Origin: Collybia mongolica
Taxonomy: Eukaryota > Basidiomycota > Agaricomycetes > Agaricales > Clitocybaceae
NCBI GenBank assembly: GCA_013420905.1
Contig: JAAXNY010000020.1
Location: forward strand, 1-64,000
DNA: 64,000 nt
Direction of reading: 5' to 3'
Shown: positions 1-9,714 of the stretch, piece by piece
How the letters are laid out: each line of letters starts with the position of its first letter
Numbering within the stretch: the stretch's first letter is position 1
Notes under the pieces: model-generated
What the model saw: only the letters and a program-made list of their open reading frames with translations
What the model was told of the DNA's origin: nothing
The model's database searches: none
Made by a program: the position numbers and the translations under genes

Positions 1-794
1 GCGCGCACATTGGGATGTGCGTCAAGCTGTCTTCAAAGCTACAGGTGGTGGTAAAGAATGGTACTACTTCTTCCACCATGTAATGTGGCTGACAGGATAC
101 TATACGGAGAGGGACGGGTTGCTCCCCCTATTTTATGATTACGGGCGCGCACCAACCTTACCGTTAGATATCATTGAAGCCACTTGGTAGTAAAGGTACC
201 AGGAAAAATTGACTACAGAGGAACTCATTGGGTTTAGAGCGCAGGCTCTAGCTAAGCACGTCCAGCATGGCCGATATGAGGAAACGTATCAACTAAGAAA
301 AACGAAGGAGACTATTACAGTATAGAAGGATCACAGCGTGACCATCAAGACTATGATTTCAAACCAGGAAGTTTAGTACTAGTTAGAAATACCGAGGTCG
401 AAAGTTCGCGCTAAAAGCTGAAGCCACGGTACCTGGGACCAATGATAGTCCTGAGACGAAACCGCGGGGGACCTATATTGTTTGTGAAATGGATGGATCG
501 GTGTGGCAACATAAAGTGGGGGCGTTTAGGGTTATTCCCTATTTTGCTAGGAGTACAATTGAACTGCCGGATAATCTGCAAGATCTAATAGACATCTCTA
601 GCGAAACATTAAATGCTTTAGTGGAATCGAAAGATCCCGCTAATAGACAAGTTTATAAGGAGCGTGACTATACCTTTGACAGAGTCCAATTGGATCAGTC
701 CGATTCAGAGTCAAGCTCTAGTGAAAACACTGAAGAGGGGATAGCGCCGGCGCTACCACAAACTACTATGTCACACCGGAAGTTGCATAAGTGA
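1..794 (+). pseudogene. Integrase C-terminal part of retrotransposon copy A, frameshifted
   Basis: This stretch matches the inverse complement of about 11243-12054, the C-terminal half of the integrase of copy B. It runs off the left edge. Compared with copy B it has several small deletions in the first 480 bases (for example near 50 and 60), so no continuous frame exists there. The last part (489-794) is open and ends in the same acidic, serine-rich tail as copy B. It is the 3' end of the pol gene of a second, plus-oriented copy of the same Ty3/Gypsy element. The catalytic region lies mostly beyond the window, so only its decay is seen here. I infer a dead integrase. Confidence 0.85.
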
Positions 795-940
795 TAAATC
801 AGTATGAAAACAGAAGCAGTAAAGACAGTGTAAGCAACGAAGCTAAGTAGTAAGGACAGTGTTAAACCGAGTAAAGACAGTAATACAAAGGAGCGTGGGG
901 AGGGACACCATAACTAAGGAGGAAGTTAATTGGACTACCC

Positions 941-2318
941 TCAAGCAGATATGAAGTCGTCTTCAACCTCGGGCAAGGGCACATCAGCCGGAGCTACCTC
1001 CTCTTTATCATTGTCATCCTGGTCATGGACTTCGGTAGCGCTTGCAGTGGCAGCCTCGTCAGAGCCTCCCTCCAGAGCGGCCTCGTTCATTAGACCGTTG
1101 AGGCGAGTAACCTCGTCCATAGTGGCGTCACGACGCTTCAATAAGAAGGACACTGTATGACTGATCTCCTCCAACTCAGCGCGGTAGTTTAAAAGCATCC
1201 TACCGAGGGCTTGCTTGGTGTGTGACAAGGGATCGCCCGCGTCAGCAATCAAGCGCGCCCGCGCTAAGACTACATCGTGCTCCTTGGAGGGACGGAAGTC
1301 AATAAAGACACGAGTATCTGATACACAGTCAGTATAAAATTAGAACCATCTATTATTAGAAAACGTACCCTCAGCAGATGCCTTTGGATCTTCATCCGGG
1401 GTGTCCTGCCTCGTACGCTTTTTGGGACGAAGAGTGCTGCCGCGGTTGAGCTCGGAACGCTTACCGTCCTGTAGGAATAAGAAACAAAGTAATAGACAGA
1501 GCAAAAACAAGAATGGGTACCTTGATGGCAGCCTTTTCAGCCTTAGTCCTTTTGACACGGGGAACCTTAATGTTCTCCTTCTCCTTGCGACTACGGGTGA
1601 TTGGTCCTTCACTAAGGAGACGACTAGTCACTGGCCCAGAGACAGTAGCGCTAGCCGTAGCGCCGGAATCAATGACCATATTCTTGAGTAAAGAAGAGAC
1701 GCCATTGAGTATGTCGCGCACTGACAGCGCGGTAGCTAAAAAGAAACATACCGAGTCAGTACCAGACATTTCAATGTCACCGTCATATTCACCGCCAGCA
1801 ATGACCTCGCCTGGAATAGCAGGACTATCCGCATCACCACCAGTAGCAGGGACCTAGTACCAGAAAACCATGGTTTAAGAACAGTACAGTGCAAGATAAG
1901 GTAAAAAGCACGCACCGCGGTTTGAGACAGGTGCTCGGTGCGGACCTTTTCACGGTGACGGTGAATAGCGGCAGTAAGAGTCACAATGTTGCGGTAGACG
2001 GGCTCTTGAAGTAACTCGGGGTATACATGTTGTAGTCCCTGGAATGCTTTACGGACGCCAAAGATAACATTCTGCCAGGACCGCTCCGTCAAAACCATTT
2101 TGGACTCAGTCAGGAGTAGCTGTAAATTGTAAAAGTTGTTACGATAACGGCGTATATAAGTTAATTGGTAAAAAGTGTACCGCGGTTTCGCCTAACTTCC
2201 GGACGCTGACCCTTTGTTCAACAAGGGTGTCCATCGATAAACGAGCTTGAAAGGTGTGCCACTGAGCTTGGACCATCTTGAAGTTCTCGATGTCTTGATA
2301 GTTGGGGGGGCTAGTCAT
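941..2318 (-). CDS. Antisense cargo gene 2 of retrotransposon copy A, 383 aa, unknown function
   Basis: Five exons, read on the minus strand: 2318-2181, 2119-1916, 1853-1521, 1468-1369 and 1317-941. All introns are GT-AG and 50-62 bases long, and the joined frame is 1152 bases with one stop. The product has no domain I recognise. Its N-terminal half is largely polar/helical, a basic stretch rich in Lys and Arg (TRSRKEKENIKVPRVKRTK) sits near the middle, and the C-terminus is acidic. Exon sizes are identical to those of the copy in element B, so every splice site has survived in both copies. It runs antisense to the integrase and converges with it. The start is the first ATG about 95 bases below a TATA box. 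A role in regulating or packaging the element is only a guess. Confidence 0.8.
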
Positions 2319-2414
2319 AATGATGCAGAGGAAATTGATTCTTCGAACCAGAACGTTGTAAAGAGAGTATAATAGAGTCGGGCGATGTCTTGGGACAAAA
2401 AGCACAGCCAGTGC

Positions 2415-2424
2415 CCTTTTTATA
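2415..2424 (-). promoter_or_regulatory. TATA box of antisense gene 2, copy A
   Basis: The minus strand reads TATAAAAAGG here, about 95 bases upstream of the gene 2 start codon. The same box, with the same flanks, is present in copy B at 9609-9616. This supports an independent promoter for the antisense gene rather than read-through from the LTR. Confidence 0.65.
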
Positions 2425-3024
2425 CCTCTACAACTAGAGAAGTGCTACCCAGTCTCTCATTCGTTGCGCGCGTTCTATCCCCAGAAAAATCTATACATTT
2501 CAACTGAACAGGTCCGAGACGCGTGCCTAATTGAAATGCTGGGCCCAATTAAAAAAAAAGGAGCTCCGTAAAAATTCATGTGGAGCGCGGCAGTGTCCGC
2601 ATGACAACTGGGACAGTTGTTATCAGTGTTGAGGGGGAGATGGGTATAAGCAAAATCGAATTGGAAAAACCTTACCAAGGTTACAAGGATTGAAATAGAT
2701 TGTCTATAAAAAGTCAGTGATCGCGCCACGGTTTTTAATGATCGAGAGAATTGCACCAGAATTAAACCGTACTATTTATAACTTAAGTAGCCGGGGCAAG
2801 GGCGGAAGCTTTCTTATGAAGACAATAGAACCACAGCCAAATCAATAGCATTGTTTATAGTCCGAGGGACTGTATGTAAGACAAAGTGTTGGACTTCAAT
2901 TAATAAAATTGAAGCCCAACGAAAGGCGGGGGAACTTAGGTAGCAGTAATAAAAGGGCCAGGGGCCCGGGAAAACACATATAAAAAAAAAAAAAAAAACG
3001 TAGGTGGGGGGGGGCGCGGCGCGG
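2425..3024. other. Intergenic spacer between antisense genes 1 and 2, copy A
   Basis: No gene is seen. The spacer holds the 3' end of gene 1 and the upstream region of gene 2. It includes a run of about 17 A next to a G-run (2983-3014), which on the gene strand reads as C-run then T-run directly after the gene 1 stop. The matching spacer in copy B (9023-9608) is well conserved, including several purine- or pyrimidine-rich blocks, which suggests shared regulatory sequence. Confidence 0.5.
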
Positions 3025-4969
3025 CTACTCCTCCTCGCTGTCAGGCACGGACGCAGAAGATCTTGACGACGAAGAACTGTCATCAACCTCTACTTCTTCT
3101 TCCAAGGGCGGCCAAGGGAGATTCTGGAAGTCCGCGTAGAAGAGGAGGGCGCTCTCCGTGGCTGGCGTAGTCAGCAAGAGGTTTTGAAGGCCCTCCAGGC
3201 CTTCCTCCTCGTACAACCTACCAATGGTGCCAACTATGCGCGCCAACAAGGAGTCGCGCATTTCAAGCGCGCGGTTAGCGGCCTGAATGACCTCCGCGGC
3301 AAGGGTGTCCGCGTTGCCGAGCTGAGCATAGGCTTCAGCAACCGCTAGTAGAATAAGTAAAATCAGTAGTAAACAAAAAGATGGAAAGAAGATGGCTTAC
3401 TAGAAATGCCCGCACCAAGCATGGGCCCCAGATCCTCACGGAGCCTAGCGCGCCTCTGGGGAGTGAGGCTGAAGCTGCACTTCCCCTTCTTGGCGGTGGC
3501 GCATTCCACGCACGGTTTACCCCAACCGTTGAAGGTGCACTCAATGTCGCCGCGGGTGGCGCACATCGTGCAAGGATAGCCCACCTAGTAAAAATGATCA
3601 GTAACAAGAAATAAAGTAGTAATAAACATACGGAAGAGCGCCGCGGCGCAAGGTCAGCCAGCAGGGAGGTAATAGGGGACTGGAGCGGCGTCAGCTCCCG
3701 GTTGGGAACCAGCGCGTGCTTACGGTGTGTCGCCTGAGCCCTATCCCTAGAGCGGGTGGTCTTACGCGACTGACGAGGAGAAGGGGCCGCGGGAGGCAAC
3801 AACTCCGCGAACCCCTCTTGAGCCAACTGGCGTGCGACCTCATCATCGAAGAGCTGAAGCTCAGGGACTTCAACCTTCACCGGCGGCTGCCCAGAGGACT
3901 AAGGAGATAAAGATGAGTGAACGTAAATGACTTCAGAAAGAGACATACCGGGCCTGCTTCCGAGGGACGCAGCGCGGAAGCACTGCCAGTCCCCTGGGCG
4001 CGCGACATGTCGGACTAGAATTGTGAAATCAAGTCAGCAATAATGTGAAACTCGTAAAGTAAAGGATATACCTGGGGAACCGCACGGCCTTTTCCCTTGG
4101 ACCCAGCATTACGCTTCCGCTTGAGGGGCTATTAAAATAAGTCAACTACCGAAGAAAAGTAATAAAAAGCAGTAATAAACGAACCGCGGGTACCAAGACC
4201 GGGGAGCGCGCCGGCAAGGGCGCGGCGGACCAATTGTCCTGGTACTGATGGTAACGGCGCGGCGCGCCAACCATGCGAGGCGGGACGAGGAAAGTATCCC
4301 GAAAGATACTATCACCATTGTCGCGCTCGAAGCGCGACCCCACCTGGTCAAGGACTTGCTCCACTGTGGGAGCCTGGCCCTAAAAGAAAAAGGTAGTCAG
4401 CTTGACAAAGGGAGGCAGAGTAAAGAAGTAAACAAGTTATTTACCAGAAGAATGGAGTTGGCGCCCAGGTCAGTCGATATGACCGTACGCCAGGACGACC
4501 ACGAAGCATCGCGCGCGTCAACTGGGATGCGCATCACTTGAAGGTGAAGCGCGCGCAGGAGGAGGATAGCCGGATATGGCAGCGAGAAACGCGCGCCACG
4601 GACCACGCCAGTGATGGCATCCTGAGACCAGTAAATAAGTAAAAGGAATTAACAAGTAAAAGATGGGCGTACGATGAGCATGGAGCAGTGATCGACAAAG
4701 TCGATCAAGTCGTCAAGGTCAAGCAGACCCTGATGGTCCATACGGGGCGCGAGCTCCTCGGCCATGATAATCCACCCTTGCTCCATAGCGACGAAGACGT
4801 CGCCCTCGGCATCTTCGAGGAGGTCAGGGAAGGAAGGGATCGGCTGGTCCACATAGACCATGGTGGGGGAACGGCCCTCAGTCGGCAGAATCGCGGCAGA
4901 GAGCGGGAGAGACAGCGCGGAAGGCGAGCGCAGAGCACGAGCCATGGCGGAAGTGGAAGTGGAAGACAT
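3025..4969 (-). CDS. Antisense cargo gene 1 of retrotransposon copy A, 520 aa, Zn2Cys6-like zinc-cluster protein
   Basis: Eight exons on the minus strand: 4969-4673, 4621-4445, 4379-4185, 4128-4072, 4014-3949, 3898-3632, 3584-3401 and 3344-3025. The joined frame is 1563 bases, open throughout, with all introns GT-AG (46-64 bases). Residues 358-389 carry six cysteines spaced C-x2-C-x7-C-x8-C-x2-C-x7-C, which fits the fungal Zn2Cys6 binuclear cluster (C-x2-C-x6-C-x5-12-C-x2-C-x6-9-C is the usual form). A basic KRKR-type patch precedes it and the C-terminus is a Ser/Asp/Glu tail. This suggests a nuclear DNA-binding protein, but no fungal transcription-factor middle domain is recognisable. The start codon lies directly beside a foreign LTR fragment, so the native promoter of this copy has been lost. 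Confidence 0.85.
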
Positions 4970-5033
4970 TTCTGTTTAAAACAGCGCGGCACTGTCGTTT
5001 ACTCCTCCTGATTGTCCTGGTTGCTATTCACGG
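4970..5033 (-). repeat. Fragment of the truncated 3' LTR of copy B (inner part)
   Basis: This piece matches LTR positions of about 363-425 in minus orientation (compare 19214-19276). With 6254-6615 it is the surviving 425 bases of the 3' LTR of copy B; the two parts are separated by a solo LTR. On the left it is fused to the start codon of gene 1 of copy A. That fusion is where the promoter and 3' LTR of copy A and the rest of this LTR were deleted. Confidence 0.75.
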
Positions 5034-6249
5034 TGATAGGGCCCGAAATTGTTTGCACTTATAAAGTCGACAAGTAAGGCTATTAGTGTCATTTCTAATA
5101 ACCAAGTAAGCGGTAATAAAGGATTAGAGTCGAGCTCCGAGACGGCTAATCAGAGTGAACTGGTCTAATGGATAATACACTATCAGTACAGAGGACTATG
5201 AGTACGGTCTATTATTAGTCCTATTCACCATGCCCGGTTACAACCTCGGTGTCTTAGTTCATAAGTAACCGTTGTAGTATGATATCATTAGTCCGGGGAT
5301 CATCATTAATAGGAGAAGTAATTGTAAATTCGGGACTTGCACAACCCGATCCTAGTCAGGGGTACTTGGTGTTAACTACCGGAAGTGACGGGACACCGTG
5401 AATAGCAACCAGGACAATCAGGAGGAGTAAACGACAGTGCCGCGCTGTTTTAAATAACAGAGCGCGCGGTCGGGACTTGATAAGAGTTTAGCCAGCTCTT
5501 TCAATATTTGATAAGTAACCAGTAAACGACATAATTGGCACGCATGGCGCGCGCGCCAAGTTGTAGTAGACGCGTCAGTATTGAATACAGATTCTTGGCG
5601 CGCGGGAGCGCGGTTCCGTGTAAAATTTACAATTCCATATGATATTTAGTTTGTACATTATAAATAGACTGTAGATGAGTAGCGCTAAGGCAAGGAATCT
5701 TGCCCCCACTTCGCGCGACTATAGAGTATACAAATCACATTTGTTAAAACACTATTGCGTGCCCGAATTAAGGATCAGATTGCTTCAACGTGTCTTGATT
5801 GGAATTGATTGGAGAACCACAGAATTAAAGAAACTTAGTTCACTTGGAACTTAGTACCGTATTGTCCGTTGGAATTACTAGGCACTTGGCCTTAGTGCAC
5901 TTGGCACTGTATTGTTTGATAAGTCGCTTGGACTTATAGATCCGCTTGGGATCACTAATAATTGAACGTACACTTGGTACTCAGTCTATTGGATCGAGAG
6001 ATATTATAAATATACCTAGCAGGTTTTTGAACCTGTGTTGAAGCTTTTGTCTAAATCGAACCCGTCGAGAGATCATTGGAAAGGGCTTTGGCTAGTACTA
6101 TTCAAAGCTTAGTGCTTCTAAGCACTTGAACCCGAACTCAAAACAGGCGATTCCTACTGTTCGTGTGTTGATTGTTAAGTTTGGTGTGTGTGTGTAAGGG
6201 ATTACATTTCATAGCATCAGCGCACTTATAGCCCAGGAGCCCCCTTTCA
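5034..6249 (+). repeat. Full-length solo LTR inserted in another LTR of the same family
   Basis: It starts TGATAGGG and ends CCCTTTCA, giving short inverted ends (TGA-T/A-AGGG), and is 1216 bases long. It is flanked by the direct repeat ACGG (5030-5033 and 6250-6253), a target-site duplication. The surrounding sequence is the same LTR family in the opposite orientation, cut at the point where the LTR-B copy reads through uninterrupted near 19273-19280. It contains a TATA-like ATTATAAATAG at 5658-5668 and a short GT-rich run at about 6185-6196. No internal element sequence is attached, so it is a solo LTR left by recombination after insertion. Confidence 0.85.
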
Positions 6250-6253
6250 ACGG

Positions 6254-6615
6254 GGTCCCGCCGCTTCCAGTAGTTAACACCAAGTACCCCTGACTAGGAT
6301 CAGGTTGTGCAAGTCCCGAATTTATAATTACTTCTCCTATTAATGATGATCCCTGGACTAATGATATCATACTACAACGGTTACTTATGAACTAAGACAC
6401 CGAGGTTGTAACCGGGCATGGTGAATAGGACTAATAATAGACCGTACTCATAGTCCTCTGTACTGATAGTGTATTATCCATTAGACTAGTTCACTCTGAT
6501 TAGCCGTCTTGGAGCTCGACTCTAATCCTTTATTACCATTTACTTGGTTATTAGAAATGATACTAATAGCCTTACTTGTCGACTTTACAAGTGCAAACAA
6601 TTTCGGGCCCTATCA
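6254..6615 (-). repeat. 3' LTR of copy B, outer part (U3 start)
   Basis: This is the first 362 bases of the LTR in minus orientation, starting with TG at 6615. It follows the polypurine tract of copy B and continues, after the inserted solo LTR, into 4970-5033. The remaining 790 or so bases of this LTR are missing. Confidence 0.8.
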
Positions 6616-7063
6616 TCTCCCCCATACCACAAATGTAGACTGTCCTCAGTCTCTCTTTGCCGGCATGTTGGTCCAATACTTCGGGTCTGCACGCGTCTAA
6701 TCTTTCAGTACAAGGTTACAACGGTTCCGCTTTTAGACAGGTAGGCGCGCGAGGTTGGGACCGAGCCCAGAGGTTTACTTCCCATCAGGATCGTGACAGT
6801 TATATACGTCTCCTGAGAGAATACTTGACATTCGGACATCGCTTTACAGATATTTCAGTCATCTGAACCTTTCTCTCGTTATGTTTCTGACACTTCAGCA
6901 AGAGATCGGTACTCCTGCTTGTCTTTTAGAACTTCGCAATGCAGGGTTGTGCGTTTTAAAAGCTCGCGCCCTTGCTAAGTTTTAGACAATTTGGACTTTA
7001 TAGCCCATTTCTAAATTTCTTTGCTATTCACATTGCTCAAACACTCCAACTTCTCTAACCCAA
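6616..7063. promoter_or_regulatory. Polypurine tract of copy B and upstream region of antisense gene 1
   Basis: Immediately beside the LTR start, 6616-6623 reads GGGGGAGA on the element strand, a good polypurine tract for plus-strand priming. The rest, about 440 bases, leads up to the gene 1 start codon and presumably holds its promoter. A weak TTTATAG lies at about 6997, near 65 bases before the ATG, in a pyrimidine-rich leader. In copy A this whole region is gone. Confidence 0.6.
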
Positions 7064-9022
7064 ATGTCTTCTACTTCCACTTCCGCCATGGCTCGTGCCC
7101 TGCGCTCGCCTTCCGCGCTGTCCCTCTCGCTCTCCGCTGCGATTTTACCGACTGAGGGCCGTTCCCCCACTATGGTCTATGTGGACCAGCCGGTCCCCTC
7201 ATTTTCCGACCTCCTTGAAGATGCCGAGGGCAATGTCTTCGTCGCCATGGAGCAAGGGTGGATTATTATGGCCGAGGAGCTCGCGCCCCGTATGGACCAT
7301 CAGGGCCCCCTTGACCTCGACGAGTTGATTGACTTCGTCGATCACTGCTCCATGCTCATCGTACGCCCATCTTTTACTTATTAAAACCTTTTACTTATTT
7401 ACTGGTCTCAGGATGCCATCACTGGCGTGGTCTGTGGCGCGCGTTTTTCGCTGCCATATCCGGCTATTCTCCTCCTGCGCGCGCTTCCCCTTCAAGTGAT
7501 GCGCATCCCAGTCGACGCGCGCGAGGCTTCGTGGTCTTCCTGGCGCACGGTCATATCGACTGACCTGGGCCACAATTCCATTCTTCTGGTAAGTGACTTG
7601 TTTACTTTTTTTTTTACTCTGCCTGCCCTTGTCAAGCTGACTACCTTTTACTTTAGGGCCAGGCTCCCACTGTGGAGCAAGTCCTGGACCAGGTGGGGTC
7701 GCGCTTCGAGCGCGACAACGGTGAAAGTATCTTTCAGGATACTTCCCTCGTCCCTCCTCGCATGGTTGGCACACTGCGCCGTTACCATCAGTACCGGGAC
7801 AGTTGGTCCGCCGCGCCCTTGCCGGCACACTCCCCGGTCTTGGTACCAGCGGTTCGTCTAATACTGCTTTTTATTACTTTTCTTCTGTGGTTGACTTATT
7901 TCAATAGCCCCTCAAGCGGAAGCGTAACGAAGGGTCCAAGGGCAAAGGCCGCGCGGTTCCCCAGGTATATACTATCCTTTACTTTACGGGTTTCACATTA
8001 TTCCTGACTTGCTTTCAAAATTCTAGTCCGACATGTCGCGCGCCCAGGGGGCTGGCAGTGATGCCGCGCTGCGTCCCTCGGAAGCAGGTCCGGTATGTCT
8101 CTTTTCTCTTTTGAACTCATTTACTTTTACTCATTTTTATCTCCTTAGTCCTCTGGGCAGCCGCCGGTAAAGGTTGAGGTCCCCGAGCTCCAGCTCTTTG
8201 ATGAAGAGATCGCGCGCCAGTTGGCTCAAGAGGGGTTCGCGGAGTTGTTACCTCCCGCGGCCCCTTCTCCTCGCCGGTCACGTAAGACCACTCGTTCTAG
8301 GGATAGGGTTCAGGCGACACGCCGCAAGCACGCACTGGTTCCCAACCGGGAGCTGACGCCACTACAATCCCCTATTACCTCCCTGGTGGCTGACCTTGCG
8401 CCTCGGCGCTCTACCGTATGTTCATTACTCTTTTATTTCTTGTTACTGATCATCCTTACTAGGTGGGCTATCCTTGCACGATGTGCGCCACCCGCGGCGA
8501 CATCGAGTGCTCCTTCAACGGTTGGGGTAAACCGTGCGTTGAATGCGCCACCGCCAAGAAGGGGAAGTGCAGCTTCAGTCTCACTCCCCAGAAGCGCGCT
8601 AGGCTTCGTGAGGATCTGGGGCCGATGCTTGGTGCGGGCATTTCTAGTAAGCCATTTTCTTTCTGTCTTTTTGTTTACTAATGATTTTACTTATTCTACT
8701 AGCGGTTGCTGAAGCCTATGCTCAGCTAGGCGACGCGGACTCTCTTGCCACGGAGGTCATTCAGGCCGCTAACCGCGCGCTTGAAATGCGCAACTCCTTG
8801 TTGGCGCGCATAGTTGGCACCATCGGTAAGTTGTACGAGGAGGAAGGCCTGGAGGGCCTTCAAAACCTCTTGCTGACTACGCCAGCCACGGAGAGCGCTC
8901 TCCTCTTCTACGTGGATTTCCAGAACCTCCCTTGGCCGCCCTTGGAGGAAGAAGCAGAGGTTGATGACGGTTCTTCGTCGTCAAGTTCCTCTTCGTCCGT
9001 GCCTGACAGCGAGGAGGAGTAG
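7064..9022 (+). CDS. Antisense cargo gene 1 of retrotransposon copy B, 520 aa, Zn2Cys6-like zinc-cluster protein
   Basis: Exons are 7064-7360, 7412-7588, 7657-7851, 7908-7964, 8027-8092, 8149-8415, 8463-8646 and 8703-9022, which join to 1563 bases with one stop. Exon lengths equal those of copy A one for one. The cysteine cluster (residues 358-389, C-x2-C-x7-C-x8-C-x2-C-x7-C) is encoded in exon 7, whose start coincides with the start of the motif region. Differences from copy A are a mix of silent and conservative changes; six residues differ in the 99 of exon 1, and all six cysteines are kept. Other visible features are a KRKR-containing basic patch near residue 245, a helical segment after the cluster, and a tail of Ser then Asp-Glu residues. 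A transcription regulator is the best guess from the zinc cluster alone. The gene runs opposite to gag-pol, in the slot between integrase and 3' LTR. Confidence 0.87.
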
Positions 9023-9714
9023 CCGCGCCGCGCCCCCCCCCCTATGTTTTTTTTTTTATCTACTTGTGTTTTCCCAGGCCCCTGTGCCCTTACATACTAC
9101 TTATTCCCCCGCCTTTCGTTGGGCTTCAATTTTATTAATTGAAGTCCAACACATGTTTCTACATACAGTCCCCTGGACTATAAACAATACAATTGGTTTA
9201 CCCGTTGTTCTATTGTCTTCATAAGAAAGCTTCCGCCCTTGCACCGGCTACTTAAGTTATAAATAGTACAGTTTAATTCTGGTGCAATTCTCTCGATCAT
9301 TAAGACCGTGGCGCGATCACTGACTTTTTATAGACAATCTATTTCAATCCTTGTAACCTTGGTAGGTTTTTCCAAATCGATTTTGCTTATACCCCTCTCC
9401 CCCTCAACACTGACAACAACTGTCCCAGTTGTCATGCGGACACTGCCGCGCTCCACATGAATTTTTACGGAGCTCCTTTTTCAATTGGGCCCAGCATTTC
9501 AATTAGGCACGCGTCTCGGACCTGTTCAGTTGAAATGTATAGATTTTTCTGGGGATAGAACACGCGCAACGAATGAGAGACTGGGTAGCGCTTCTCTAGT
9601 CGTAGAGGTATAAAAAGGGCACTGGCTGTGCTTTTTGTCCCAAGACATCGCCCGACTCTATTATACTCTCTTTACAACGTTCTGGTTCGAAGAATCAATT
9701 TCCTCTGCATCATT
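9023..9714. promoter_or_regulatory. Spacer and promoter of antisense gene 2, copy B
   Basis: The spacer holds the 3' end of gene 1 (C-run then T-run at about 9034-9058) and the promoter of gene 2. A TATA box, TATAAAAAG, is at 9609-9617, about 105 bases before the ATG at 9715. The leader is CT-rich. Blocks at 9110-9150 and 9410-9540 are almost unchanged from copy A. Confidence 0.55.

Noticed and set aside
5034..5393. A separate 360-base repeat family present three times (5034, 6254 and 19275)
   Set aside because: The pieces are simply the first 360 bases of the 1.2 kb LTR. They looked independent because a solo LTR was inserted at this point in one copy.
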